Below are positions 31,301 through 45,771 of a DNA stretch of 64,000 bases, one piece after another. The DNA is from Astrocystis sublimbata. Taxonomy: Eukaryota > Ascomycota > Sordariomycetes > Xylariales > Xylariaceae. Within the stretch, counting starts at the first letter, position 1; every line of letters starts with the position of its first letter. Location of the stretch: positions 620,001 through 684,000 of the forward strand of contig JAJNNY010000002.1 of assembly GCA_022453515.1 (NCBI GenBank). The letters are read 5' to 3'. A program made the position numbers and the translations under genes. Below the pieces are notes generated by a model. The model did no database searches and had not been told where the DNA came from. It saw only the letters and a program-made list of their open reading frames with translations.

Positions 31301-32854
31301 TGAAGTCACTGCCGAGCTAGGCCGAGACTCGGAGCTAGCGAGGGTTTCTTGGCTCTGATGCTCGTCTTTCTGAGCCGCCGTGCTCTTCTTGCTTCTGAAA
31401 GCAGCCCTGAATCTACCAGCGGGCGATTTCGAGCGGCGTGATGGTGACTCGGAGCTAGCAAGGAGGCCAGTCTTGGCGGTGGTCAGGGTTGGGGTCGTCT
31501 CGTGGGAATGATTGCTGGTGGCGGCAGCTGCGAAGGTGGCAGATCTTCGCGAGAGACTCTCAAGAGACTCTTGCCGGTCCAGAGTCTGGACCTCGGGAAG
31601 GTGTGCGGCCTGAATGATGGGCGACGAGGTGGTCAAATGACCAATCTGTGACGGATGAGTGGAGGGCACGGCAGGCCGTCTGGACGACAAACAGGTTAGA
31701 AGACTGGTCTCCAGATATGGGGTTTATTCCGGTACTGAAATAGACAAACGAGAAGTGTAGATGTGGGAATTAAGGAGAGATTCGGGCTTAGATCGACGTA
31801 GGATTAGGATAAGGAGGAGGAGCTATGGCTCGGCCATGACGGGAGCCTGGTGTGTGAGAGTGTGTGGAGGGGGATGCTGAAGATTACCAGGCATCCAGGC
31901 ATGCCAGGCTAGCTGTATTGCCTGGTACCATGATGCTGCCCATGTAAGTTAGCCTAGCTAGGCGGGCTGGGCTGGGCTGGGTGGTGTGTCAAGAACGGGA
32001 TGACGCCGCCTGATTTGGGGATTACGAAGGAGGCGCACGTCTGACGGCCAATGTTGGCCAAGGAGGATGGATCCCCAGCCCACTCCAGACCCGAGCTAGG
32101 TAACAGTGAGACGCCAAGAATGCGTCCGAGGAGAGACCAGTGTACCCGCCCACGCGTACACTAGCAGAGCACTAGCTGTACGAAATGATAGAACCAAAAT
32201 AGTAGGAATTGGGGATAGACGACAGTGGCCCTGAGCGGCATCCCGAAACAAGCGGAAAGGAAGGGGTTAAGGGGTGCTCAACCAGACTTCATTGACTGGC
32301 GAGAGACGAGAGCCAGCAGCGCCGAGCATGGTTGTTCACTGTTTCCTGGCCGAAAAGAGACGAGTGGCGTAGATACTAGAGAGGTGCTGTGGCCAGGTGG
32401 TATCATTGGCCAGATGTGCTATTATAATTTATAGCCAGCCGAGCCCCAATATATAGGCGTGGGTATATCATATCGCATAGACGGAGGAATGAAAGCGAAC
32501 TCACGGTTCAGTTTCCGGGCCCGGCGTGACATCCTCATAATAGATACTGTCGACCTCGACGCGGTCCGCGCCGTCCTGTTCGGCGGTTGACTCTCCGGAC
32601 TCCCTGGACTGTGTCGTGGTCAAGGAGCCAGGCCGGGACCTCCCTCGCTCGGAATCGCTCCCAAGGGTGCTGGGCCTGCGATCGCGAGGCTGTTCCCCGT
32701 TCTCGGTGCTGGCGAAGGAGCCCAAGCTTTCGTCGGACGGGTGCCTCCTCCAGTGGGTTTTGGCCATGAGCTTCCGGGGAATCATCTTGGCAGCAACCTC
32801 TTTCGCAGCAGCCCTCTTGCTGAGGCTGCTGCTACTGGCGCTAGCATCATCCAT
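28364..32854 (-). CDS. GRAM-VASt sterol-transfer protein (Lam/Ltc family), ER-anchored
   Basis: Three exons, 32854-32505, 31679-29128 and 29076-28364, give 1204 residues. The first ~580 residues are Ser/Thr/Pro-rich. A GRAM domain spans about residues 583-690 (DFHALFKSVPDDDYLIEDY, then GRIYVSEGHLCFSSNILGW). An acidic linker with a poly-Asp/Glu run follows near 705-750. A VASt (StART-like) domain covers about 820-985, including RVYSYIKPLYASLGPKQTKC. A single membrane helix lies near 1056-1080 (VVYGLLVGLLVSTWFGFGF), then a coiled-coil tail. This order matches Lam/Ltc proteins, which move ergosterol between ER and plasma membrane at contact sites. The 51-nt last intron is secure. The first intron (32504-31680, 825 nt) is unusually long; the join keeps the frame (P|R) with GTGAGT/CAG ends, but an alternative start downstream cannot be excluded. 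Confidence 0.85.
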
Positions 32855-34386
32855 GACGGGGGGCTTGCTCGGTGCTCGTGCTCGTGCTCTTTGGTGGCTA
32901 ACATGCGGATGCGGTGGTTGTGATGTAAGTTATGAAGTGGTGAATGAAGAATGATGAATGATGAAGCGACGGGATGATGCTTTGTGGTGTCAAGGCCTAG
33001 TCCTGGGCCGGGTCTGCGGCGGGCGCAACTGCCTGAGGGCGGGCGTGAAGACAACAACAACAGAACCAATGCTGGATGCTGGGGACAAAGCGCTGCTGTC
33101 TAAGCTACTGGAAGTTCAATCTACAATGGTGTCGTCATGGAGCGAGACTACCTAGATGACAGGAAGAGGTAGATGGGGATGCATCTATCTGCTAAGGCAC
33201 CTTATGAGGTTAGATACGCAGGTGTAGATAAGTAGGACATCTCGATTGTTCAAAACATCACTGCACCAGAGAAGAGAAGCACGACTGCATCACGATGTAC
33301 CTAGTAGGTACCTGGCGACTGGTACTTTATGTCAGAGCACGTTCCTACCTACCTGAAAGAAGCGTTCTAGCTGGCCTCTAAATCGTGTTAGTGATGGGTC
33401 GCCGTGCTAAGGTACCGTGCCAGATATCCGGAACTATGCTCCGCCCCTCCTCGCTTCAGGTTCGCGACTCATCTCAAGTTCTGCCAATCAAGACAGCCAA
33501 TTCAGGCTCTGCTCTGGGGTAGTAGGTGCAATCGCACATCTCGGCGCTACACCATGGACTTAACTTACATACCATGTAGGTGGTCACGGGTACATTCCAC
33601 CATTCACAAGCCACCTTGAAGTGTTCTGCCCCAAGCCCTGAGTTGCCCTTGTTGCACCAATACTTTTAATGAAACTTAAGATATTATGTTCAAATATTAA
33701 AACAATTTCATATAAGTAATTTAGAGATTCCAGACACACAGGCGCTTGGTCTGAAACATACACGTAGCTGCATGGTGACCTTGAAGTCTCAATTACTTAC
33801 TCAATATTGGCAAGTTCTGAGGTTCACGAGTGTTAGGTATGGCATCCAATAAGCAGGAAGCTGCGTGCCGTGTGAGCCGTTCAAGCCATGGGCTAGTCCT
33901 TATGAGGTATGATACTCATCCCAGAATGGAATCTTCCATTTTCCATCCACACCTCACTGTCCACATGTGGCTAGAAGCGATTCGGTAAGGTAGGTACATA
34001 TGTACCTACCCGTGGACGTGATAGGTTAGATTGGGGGGCCTCTGGCATGTCTGTGCCCACCCACATACCCCCGCCACCCATCCACTCCACCTGCCCAGGA
34101 ACAAGGGGATACCTAGGCAGGTACCTACATACAGTCAAGTACTTAGGTAATTTGTGACGCTACCTGATCTGTAACCTGTGGCGATCTCTAGAACATTCAA
34201 CACCGCTGCATTCCATCTTCGCTGCCACACAAACCACAGACGCCACCGTACCCTTCTACTGGCGACCAGACACCTTATGTGCTGACACCTCAGCCCGGCC
34301 TTGCGTGAGCTTTTCACTCACTTCTTGTTCGCGACAAGGACTCACCCGCGAGGTCACCACCACACACACATCGTACTTGGAGGAGG
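32855..34386. other. Divergent intergenic region
   Basis: 1.5 kb between the GRAM-VASt gene and the MIT-domain gene. TACCTA motifs at 33298-33355, 33990-34012 and 34110-34150. No gene or RNA recognised. Confidence 0.5.
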
Positions 34387-36004
34387 ATGGAGTCCTCACC
34401 ACTGATCAAGGTACACTGCCAGCCTCCGATCGCAATTTAGATTGCCCGCATTGACCAGATACCAGGCCCATGACCATGCCCGGGCCGCATCCACCGCCAC
34501 CCACACGGCAGATACTACAGTAGCCGTCAACGAGCACACCCGAGCGGCCGGCGAGTTTGCCAGTGCTGCCAGGGAAACCACATCCGTGGAGGCTTTGAGG
34601 ACACTCAAGTTACTCGAGGATCATCATCGAAGATTATCTGAGCTGCTCCAAGCTCCGCTGCAGAAGCCCTCGCCTCAAGCCGCCTCCGCCTCCGCCTCCG
34701 CCGAGAATGACTTCCAAGACGAGAAAGAGGCGGTCCAGACCTCTTCCAACCCCGCACCCGATCAAGCGAGATCATTGAACGAGAAGAATGCGCCGAGCAA
34801 GCCAACCTTGGCCAAACATCCAAGATACCCTGCGCGCGACCTAGGCGCATCCATCGCCAGTAATCTAGCTTCTGCCCGCGGCATTCGCTCCAAGTATCGA
34901 TCCCAACCACTCAATCCTAGTGTCTCCAACACCGACGCACCGGGAAATATGGAAGGGGTCCTCAAGAAAGCTGTGCCACGCTCCAAGATGCAAGACATGC
35001 TAGACAGCTCGGACAGAACAAACCGTGTGTCCTTACCCGATCGGAATTCTGGATCAGCTGAAGAATCTGTGCCAAGAGAAACGTTGCCTGCACCAACTAC
35101 ACCAATCGACGAAGGATTCTCCAGGTTCTACAGTGCTTTTGGAAGCATCATAAACAGGATTTCGGCACCGCTCGCCTTCGCCGGGCTCCCATTACTTACT
35201 GAAGACCAACCCGAGGAATCAACCCCTTCCCCGCCACCCGAACCACCTACCCAACGAAAAGCTAGGGCTAAGCATTCCGTCTCGACCTCTACCTCTGCTT
35301 CTGCAGAACCAGATCTACAGAAGCTATATTCTAAGGCAGCCCTTCGCGCTGTTCATAGAGAGGGACAGTCGACCAATGATTCGTTCTACGTGGTCCCCAC
35401 GAGTGGACACACTGCATCCTACGCAAGCATATTGACCTTTGCTGACAAGGAGAAGCGCCGAATGGAGGCTTCAGCTCATACGAACCTCGCAAACTTGACT
35501 GAAGATCCTGAAGAGGATGACTTCGTTGATGGCAGGGAGTCACAATTCGCCCATTCGCCCACGCTGAAGAGGAGAGCAGGAAAAGGTAGCACTGACCACA
35601 CAATGGAAGAGCTTTATCTCGAGAACAAAAGTCTCAAGGACATGATTGACAAGCTCAGCAAACGGCTCCATGCGTTCGAGTCCATGTCACAAAACTCCGG
35701 CATGAGATTAGCAGAAAGCATGCGTTTGATGCGGCCCGGATCTCCGCCACTATCAGTTGGTAGGCCTGCAAATACCGAAGAGGCATTAATGAGAGAGATG
35801 AGTGAGCTAAAAAAACAAAACCAACATCTGATCAGAGATAATGAGGAGCTCGAGAAGAGCTACACCAAAGTCAATGCCAATCTATCAAGGTATAGGGAGA
35901 GGTGGGACCAGCTCAAGGCTGGCGCAAAGGCTCGCCGAGCCGGTAGCACACAGAGTAATTCTGAGATTACCAACGATGGAATGAGATCCCCCTCTCTGGC
36001 CTAA
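34387..36004 (+). CDS. MIT-domain and coiled-coil protein, Atg38/NRBF2-like candidate
   Basis: Two exons, 34387-34410 and 34466-36004, give 520 residues. The 24-nt first exon (MESSPLIK) joins over a 55-nt intron to AHDHARAASTATHTAD. This forms a three-helix MIT-like domain (about residues 1-72) that ends in ALRTLKLLEDHHRRLSELLQ. The middle is disordered. Two coiled-coil blocks follow: MEELYLENKSLKDMIDKLSK with FESMSQ (about 390-425), and EEALMREMSELKKQNQHLIR running to about 500. The N-terminal MIT plus C-terminal coiled coil is the layout of Atg38/NRBF2, the dimeric subunit of the autophagy PI3-kinase complex I. That assignment is inference from architecture; I am surer of the MIT domain than of the Atg38 role. 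Confidence 0.75.
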
Positions 36005-36753
36005 ATTGGAGAACGAAAAATAGCGAAAAATAAATTAGACATTATGACGCCTGCCTCCATAAGACAAACATATCATCTATATATATATCTTCTGGGACAG
36101 TAGTCGGACCCGAACCCATAGTGCCTCGCCCATTATGTGATGGTAGGTTTGCTTCAAAATTGTTAACTAAGCAGCTCGTATGTGCATTGTTGATGTTGTA
36201 GGTGGCAATACTCGCATGGCAGTGATGTGGCAGAAGAGTAGACAAGCAAGTGTACCTTTTAATGAATAGTGTTACACATGTTCACTAACCATTCAACTAT
36301 TATAACTTGACCAAACGAGAATACAAACCGTAGTTAGCGGAATTTGTACTTCCACCTTAGGTAAGATCTAAGGTGAAGCTTGAAGCTTGATGCATCTTGC
36401 GCCTGCAGAATAGGTGCACAATAAATTTGTGGGGTAGTTTAGGTCATACAACATGGATACTACAGTACCAACCTGGCTATCTCAAGTCACGGTTAGAAGA
36501 GGACGCATCTTCGTTGTATCATAGGTATCTGGGTATGAGCTGAGATCAACCCTCACCTGCCATAGAATCTTATCGCTGCACAGACCTCGATGCTGAGCGC
36601 GCGGAATATTAATCGCCAAGGCTCAACTCGTAAAAGTCAAACTCCATCTACCTTGCTTCATGAGCTGTGCCGCCACAACTTATCGGCTTCTCATACCCTC
36701 AACGGCCACATACGGTTCCATGCCATCAACACAGCAGCGTTAGCATCTGCGTC
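36005..36753. other. Intergenic region
   Basis: Between two plus-strand genes. Contains a TATATATATAT run near 36071 and the 3' UTR of the MIT gene. No gene seen. Confidence 0.5.
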
Positions 36754-38433
36754 ATGGCTTCGCATTATCCCCTGAACGATGTCGATCTCGACTTCAAACG
36801 TTATGCGCATCGACCGTTGGGAGGTCGCGATATCTTGATCAGTCGGTTGATGGAGGACCTCCTGAACCCTCGCCGTGTATCGCCAAAGACATACCTCACT
36901 GTTGATCGCCGTCCCAACAGGTTTTGGCGTATAAAATCACAAGATCGTGAACTTGGCCTCGACATGGAAGTCATGTGCCGACTACTTGAGATGGAGTGGC
37001 TCGTTATCAAACGACATCCCGGCATCGGCACGCCATTCCTCGGGCGTTTATGGGGGACTCCCCGAGGAGGGTTGTGGGTAGCAGAATATACCGGAAAACC
37101 GATCTCTATCCAGCAAGCCATCATCGATCTAGTGCAGGAACATTACTTTGAGTGTGACCCTTTAATCCATCAAGCGATAAAGACTTTCGGTGGGAGAGAT
37201 CGCGATCCCATGTCCGCTCCGGGCTGGAAGGATGATATGATAGAGCATCTAGCATTGTTCCAGAAAGCTCTCCAGTCGCGCCATCGCCGTTCATTATTCT
37301 CCGGAAACAGCCAGTTGTCATGTATTGATGGTCCACAGAACGGAAAACTATCGCTTGGCTCTTGCTTCGTTGCCGTTCCCGTATGTAATCACTAAAGTTC
37401 ATTAACCCCCCCCCCCCCCCCCCCCCCCAACCCCCCCCCCCCCCCAAAGCAAGCCTCAGGGGCATAAAGTTTCATAACGGGCATTTCGGCTTCGGAGACT
37501 CCTGTAAACCAATGAACTACGAGCAGATTCCATAATGAGAGCGGCAATTACTGACGGAAATAAACGAAGTGGGCGGCAGAGCCAACAATGAAGCGCCTCA
37601 GCCTCGTAACGTCAGTGTTGGAAAGCAACCTTCATCGTCGAGTCCCTAAAAGATCCCAGAGCTTGCCGAATCTGAATTGCTGGGGCGTCGAGATGTCGTC
37701 AGCTCGGTATTCTCGCCAAGAGAAAATGCAAGTCCCATACTTTGCTTTCTTTCCACACAAACCACTGGCCGAGCTAGACAAGCTCTCGCGTCGTAGGAGC
37801 TTGAGTCGGTCACATATCCGAGCCATGTTCAAGGATAAGCCCGAATGGATAATCGAGGACTCCAACTCTCCCAGACCGCCGTTTCGCCATAAACATCCGT
37901 GCAATAACTGCGCGCAGTATACGCACAAGATGAAAGATTGTCCGTCGCGTTGCGGATACTGCAACTCCGGCGAACACAAAGCTCGCAGTTGCACGCTCCT
38001 GGCTTCGAATCGTTGCAAATGCCAGCCGTTCCCCCAGTTCCATCGAGCGTCGAAATGTCATGTCCCATGTAGTCGGAGATGCGGCTCGCCCTACCCACCT
38101 GAAGACTACAAACATAAGAACGCAATATTATGCACTTATAGGTGCTGCATGTGCGGGATCAAAGGTCACAGCGGCGCCCAGTGCTCCTTGAAGAAGTGCC
38201 CATGTGGAGAGCAGCACCTCACGCAAGACTGTCGATGGAAAGTCGAATGCAATGCCAAGGGCTGCAATTATTACTTATGTGCACTTCATTGCCGGGAATG
38301 CGGTACGAAGAGTGGAAAGGGCCCAGAGAACGCGTTCGTTGGGCGAACCTGTCAAGACTGTTTGAAGAATGGTTCTCCTGCATCAGCGAGGGCATCTATG
38401 CTCAACCTCGAATTTCCCTTGACCATTCCGTAG
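36754..38433 (+). CDS. Zinc-knuckle array protein of unknown function
   Basis: Proposed exons 36754-37380 and 37582-38433 give 492 residues; the intron has a GTATGT donor, a TTACTGAC branch site near 37549 and ends GGCAGAG. The first ~200 residues form an unrecognised, probably folded domain (VDLDFKRYAHRPLGGRDILI at the start, GTPRGGLWVAEYTGKPISI near 108-126). The second half holds retroviral-type CCHC knuckles. Three have exact C-x2-C-x4-H-x4-C spacing: C-N-N-C...H...C, C-G-Y-C...H...C and C-C-M-C...H...C. Two have shortened or stretched spacing: C-K-C-x6-H-x4-C and C-P-C-x3-H-x4-C. Two further CxxC/HCxxC groups lie near the end. Such arrays bind single-stranded RNA or DNA. No reverse transcriptase, integrase or repeat ends are nearby. 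It could also be two separate genes if the intron is wrong. Confidence 0.65.
37406..37445. repeat. Poly-C tract, C23-AA-C15
   Basis: A homopolymer run of 23 cytosines, two adenines and 15 more cytosines, inside the proposed intron of the zinc-knuckle gene. Lengths may be affected by sequencing error. Confidence 0.9.
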
Positions 38434-38848
38434 GGCTGGCCCGCTATATAGACAGTACTGCTAATGTAGTCCAAGCTTTTCTTTGATACGCAGTCAGGCT
38501 AATTCGACGCCCGCTGGAGTAGTCATGTGCACTAAGCTGGCGGAACATGTTAAAAGACTTTCGTCATTTTATCTCGTCCTACGAGGTTCGATAACCATTG
38601 AGCAGGATGTATAATTTGCAATCAGACTTCCCGCTCCTTAGTCTTTGTACCTTCTTTCCATTGCACCGTCATGATTTGTACTTTTTCTACATCTTCGCAT
38701 CTCCTACGCCCTGGTCTTCACTTCTATGACTTTGACGTTGTGCAAGGGGCACAATATAACATGACAGGTTCAATGTTTTAATGTGACTTAGATGCCAATC
38801 ATCTAATGCTATGGCTATATGTAATATTTGAATATCGCCAGGCCTGGC

Positions 38849-38900
38849 TAACGCATGGGTATGCGGATGCGTTGCTTCGACTAACGCGTCGCATGCGTTA
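38849..38900. repeat. Nested inverted repeat built on TAACGCATG
   Basis: TAACGCATG at 38849-38857 is the exact complement of CATGCGTTA at 38892-38900, with 34 nt between. Inside, GCGTT and AACGC can form a second small stem around GCTTCGACT. Related GCATGCG strings recur within the loop. Confidence 0.7.
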
Positions 38901-40068
38901 TGGTTGCCTTCTTCGACGTGTTCATGCCCGCGCGAGGTAGATCACAGATTTGTAAGTGGATACTGGCAGATCATAAGATGTCAAGTTGTTTGAACATCGC
39001 CTCGAGTAGGCAATCTTTACCACCGGCTCGGAGGCATTTGATCAAAACAACGACAGCCTGAGATGCAGACGTATGCACAGAAGGCGTCTAATCGGGCATG
39101 CCAACCTATTTTTCATCCCTACCTCGCTCAAATACAAGGCGGCGGCATGCTAGACGATCTTTCTATCAGCAACATGGCACGATTCCCAGGGAAAACTGCC
39201 GCTTGACCTGCTGCATATAGCGCATTGAGAGACAATCGATGATTATAAGCCAAATCCGGAACAACGACCGGGGTTGAGAGGTGATGCGATCATGAGCACG
39301 GCCTATAAATGCCTGATGGATCGGACTTGGGGAGCAAGCATCCAACTCGGCGCCATAAACTTCGGCGCCATGTCGGGCCGTTCACCAAACCCCATACATC
39401 CGGGCCTTGCTGTACGGCTCCGTGAACCAAACGGGCAGGTAAATAGGTACCTAAGCGCTGTCATGATCGAAAGACGACGACTTTGACCACCGCGTCTCAA
39501 GAAGATGTCTCCTCTCTTGGCACAGGACTCGATCGATCAATACTCAAACGGGAAACCGTCAGCACGCGCGCGACCTGCGAGGGCCTGCCAACGTTTGGGC
39601 GAATTCTCGTGATATATGCGCAATTAGCCGGGTCTTGATGCAAATGCCCCTGTTGATCATTGCATTGATGCCACGCCTTTGTGAAGAAGTCCACAGGATT
39701 GGACTCACATCGAGGCTCAAAACCTGGGGCTGGAGGATGATGTCGTCACCAAGCCTTAGGAGTACCACTTCCCCAAGTCTTCGGTTCGAAAGGTACCGCA
39801 ATATGCCCGGAGTTCCTCCACTCGTTAAGCTCACGATCCGCTCTTGGTGATACGCGGGGCCAGTTAGCATCGCCTATACCAAGATTAGGCTTCTGCATCG
39901 TTGTCTACTGTCGCCCAGGGATTTGAATTATCTGCTGTGGATGTACCGCTCTGCAGTTTGGAACAATTGGCCTGTCAAATATGTTATCTGCAATGTAGAC
40001 CTATGCTGGTGACTCCACATGGAGAGGTTGGAGGATGGACAAGCGAAGAAGCCTAGTTGAAAATACTC

Positions 40069-40074
40069 ATATAA
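40069..40074 (+). promoter_or_regulatory. Candidate TATA box (TATAAG)
   Basis: CATATAAGC lies 83 nt before the cellobiose dehydrogenase ATG, a plausible core-promoter position. Confidence 0.35.
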
Positions 40075-40151
40075 GCGCTCAGCCCGAGCTTAGTCGTGGG
40101 TTAGGTTTCTAGAGATATATCGATGGATATGATCTAACGGCACGGCTGGAT

Positions 40152-43417
<3,266 letters not shown>

Positions 43418-43947
43418 TTCAGTCTCGAAAGTGTATATGATCGCTTCCGCATAGCAAGTCCATAGTTGTATATATGTGTGCCCTTAATATGGCAAACAAA
43501 AAAACTTCGTGTTGACCCCTGTTCTTTTAAATCACTTGTCTTAAAGTGGACGGGTCTGGCCAGTATGATAACATCAAATGAATGATGCCGAATCATTTGA
43601 AAAACTGAAAACATCGTGGCCGTTGAAGCTCGAAGCTAGTAGCCGTACCTATAGGCAATAAAAGAACTAGTCATGTCTATATAAAAGGTATCTCGAAATC
43701 CATCTATGAAGTGCGAACAGCTAGAAAATTACCCAATGAACGCCTTTGATGCCCTGCATCATACCATCTATAAGTAGGTATCTCTATATATATCTATATA
43801 TGCCCACCGTCTACCGCTCTAAGGAGACATATGAAACTTTGAATGAGAGTTGCGTGAGAAACACGATATTCGTGACTGGCAATTGCGCGGTATCGCACCA
43901 TCATGGGCTTCGCTTTCTTCCTCTGCCTTCGGTCTGCGAACATTACT
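43418..43947. other. Convergent intergenic region
   Basis: 3'-to-3' gap between cellobiose dehydrogenase and the Mpv17-family gene. AT-rich with a TATCTATATATAT-like run at about 43780-43800. No gene seen. Confidence 0.5.
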
Positions 43948-44952
43948 TTAGGCGGCCTGCTTCTGAGCAGTCAACTCCGGCATTTGTAGTCTAGCCGACG
44001 CCAGTGATTTCCCCTCGACCGGCGCACTTTTGAGCAGTTTCGTGCTATCAGCCGCCACAGGCTCATCCTGGCGCAACGCCTCCAACTTCTCCGCTCGTCC
44101 ATTTAGGAAACTCAAGTACGTCTGCCAGCCGACGGCGACCACGCCGCCGAATATACTGCGGTACTCAAACGGGATGAAGGCGAAGTTGAAGGCCGTGACC
44201 GCCGGCCAGAGCTTGCACGAGTTGACCCAGCTCACGGGGACGGTGTTGCAGACGCGCCGCCAGGCCTCGGCGGCCGAGTCGCCCGAGAGAAGCGCCTGCG
44301 CCCCAAAAAAGTAGACGTTGAAGAGCGGCGTGAACGTCAGCTGGTTCACGGCCACCTTGACGCCGACGGAGAGCAGCAGCGACGAGTAGTTGAAGGACCG
44401 CGCCAGGAAAGAAAACCAAATATAACCCGGGATCGCTGCCGAGCCTCCGATGGCCAAGGACCTGGCGGTGCGCGCCCAGTCGTGCTTTCTCCCCCCTTTC
44501 TCCGCGCCCTGCTCTTCGCCTGAGACCTTGTCGTCGGACGCATCTGTTTGCCCGCTGGCACTCATGCGCTGCGCCCCGAAGTCAGCACACAGGTAGATTA
44601 CGAGTGCGCTCGCGACCTGTGTGGCCCATGGACGAGCGCGCTGGGCGCGCGCATACGCCTGTCCCGCGCGCGTCAGCGGACCCAGGCGCTGCCAGAACGG
44701 CAAGGGCGTGACAATGTTGGGGGCGGGTATTGGGCTCGTGGCATCAGGTCCTGGCTGCTCTGCTATTTGCTTTGCGAGATGTGGTTCAGTATGTGCCTCT
44801 GCCCCGACCTCGGCGGCGGGTTTTCTCTTTGCCAGATTATTGGGCTCCGGGGATGACGACTGTTGCCGCCGCAAGACCCGATAGAAGTTGGATTGCTTGG
44901 GACCGCATGGTAGACACCGGGGTGAGGCCCGGATCAGAAGCTGTAAATGCAT
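43948..44952 (-). CDS. Mpv17/PMP22-family inner-membrane protein
   Basis: A single exon of 334 residues. A basic, Arg/Ser-rich start (MHLQLLIRASPRCLPCGPKQ) suggests mitochondrial import. A linker follows, then the Mpv17 core from about residue 95: ARAQRARPWATQVASALVIY, with the charged insert EEQGAEKGGRKHDWARTARS, and GYIWFSFLARSF. The family signature near the C-terminus is complete: NSCKLWPAVTAFNFAFIPFE, then YRSIFGGVVAVGWQTYLSFL (about residues 262-302). Mpv17/Sym1 proteins form channels in the mitochondrial or peroxisomal membrane and help under stress. The extended N-terminus and the 35-residue C-terminal tail distinguish it from the ~200-residue Sym1, so a paralogue is likely. Confidence 0.87.
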   Translation of the reverse strand: MHLQLLIRASPRCLPCGPKQSNFYRVLRRQQSSSPEPNNLAKRKPAAEVGAEAHTEPHLAKQIAEQPGPDATSPIPAPNIVTPLPFWQRLGPLTRAGQAYARAQRARPWATQVASALVIYLCADFGAQRMSASGQTDASDDKVSGEEQGAEKGGRKHDWARTARSLAIGGSAAIPGYIWFSFLARSFNYSSLLLSVGVKVAVNQLTFTPLFNVYFFGAQALLSGDSAAEAWRRVCNTVPVSWVNSCKLWPAVTAFNFAFIPFEYRSIFGGVVAVGWQTYLSFLNGRAEKLEALRQDEPVAADSTKLLKSAPVEGKSLASARLQMPELTAQKQAA

Positions 44953-45771
44953 CGGGAGAGTTGCTTAGGCACGGTTCGGCTGGGTCGGGCTGGGTCGGGT
45001 CGGGTCGCAGGAACACTAAATATCGCTCATGAAACTGTCTCTACCACTATTCCAGATTCCAGACGCGAGTCTAGTGTTTTGGAAGTGGGAAAAATCGAGA
45101 AAAATAGGCTTGTATGTGTTGTCTAATGATTTGGTATCGGTGGGGTTGTAAAAGAGTGTAATGTGCCGAAGCGTGGTCAGGAAAGAAAGAGAAAACAAGT
45201 ACCTAATAGAATGAAGTTGTGATTTGTCGTCATTTGAGTCGGCTGCCTTTGACAGGTTGCGATCCCTTATATTTCCCCACGGTATTTTTAGATGAGACTC
45301 GGCTAAAGCCGGAATGGCGACTACTAACACTGTACACATACAGGACAATACAACATACAAGACTGACCCCTGTCGCCAATCAGGGGTAATATCTCGATAA
45401 ATGGGGCCGCAGGTGCATTGCCGAAAGACGAGCCCCTGTCCTTGACTCCTTGCCCGCTACCTGCGTGCACGCCACATGTGATCAGGGATTGGGCAGATGG
45501 GAAAAGTACTCGGCAACCTTTCAGGTGCAACGAAGGCGCCGTCACTCTGTAACGACTTGAAATACCTACCTAGGTAGTGATTAACCAAATCGGTAAAATT
45601 GCCATGTGTCTATGGAACGCGACGGCATATCGAAGAAGTCAACGCGAAGGGAATTTAATTCAAATATATCGTTGTTGTCATTCAAAGGTAAATTAACCAG
45701 ACCCGACTGTCCCATTTTCGGGGCAGAGCCTTAACCCACTCGAACAACGCATCGAACCCCATGATCGGGCT
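44953..45771. other. Intergenic region
   Basis: Lies upstream of the Mpv17-family gene and downstream of the ankyrin gene, both on the minus strand. A short tandem of GGGTC/GGCTG units is seen at about 44980-45006. No gene recognised. Confidence 0.5.

Larger units (their letters stand above)
38434..40151. other. Gene-poor region upstream of cellobiose dehydrogenase
   Basis: 1.7 kb with only short, unconvincing frames. It holds an inverted repeat at 38849-38900 and the presumed promoter of the cellobiose dehydrogenase. I looked for a decayed transposon and found no recognisable protein remnant. Confidence 0.5.

Noticed and set aside
34442..34465. MIT-protein start read directly through PALTRYQ
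   Set aside because: There is no ATG; the acceptor at 34465 joins the 24-nt exon MESSPLIK to AHDHARAAS in frame.
37900..38350. Zinc knuckles as a retroviral-type Gag/nucleocapsid remnant
   Set aside because: No protease, polymerase or integrase sequence and no long terminal repeats flank it, and the knuckles continue into CxxC groups not typical of Gag.
38587..38605. GGTTCGATAACC as a tRNA B box
   Set aside because: No A box at the right distance and no acceptor or anticodon stem can be drawn.
38434..40151. Decayed transposon or viral remnant in the gap before cellobiose dehydrogenase
   Set aside because: No transposase, reverse-transcriptase or terminal-repeat signature could be recognised; only a small inverted repeat.
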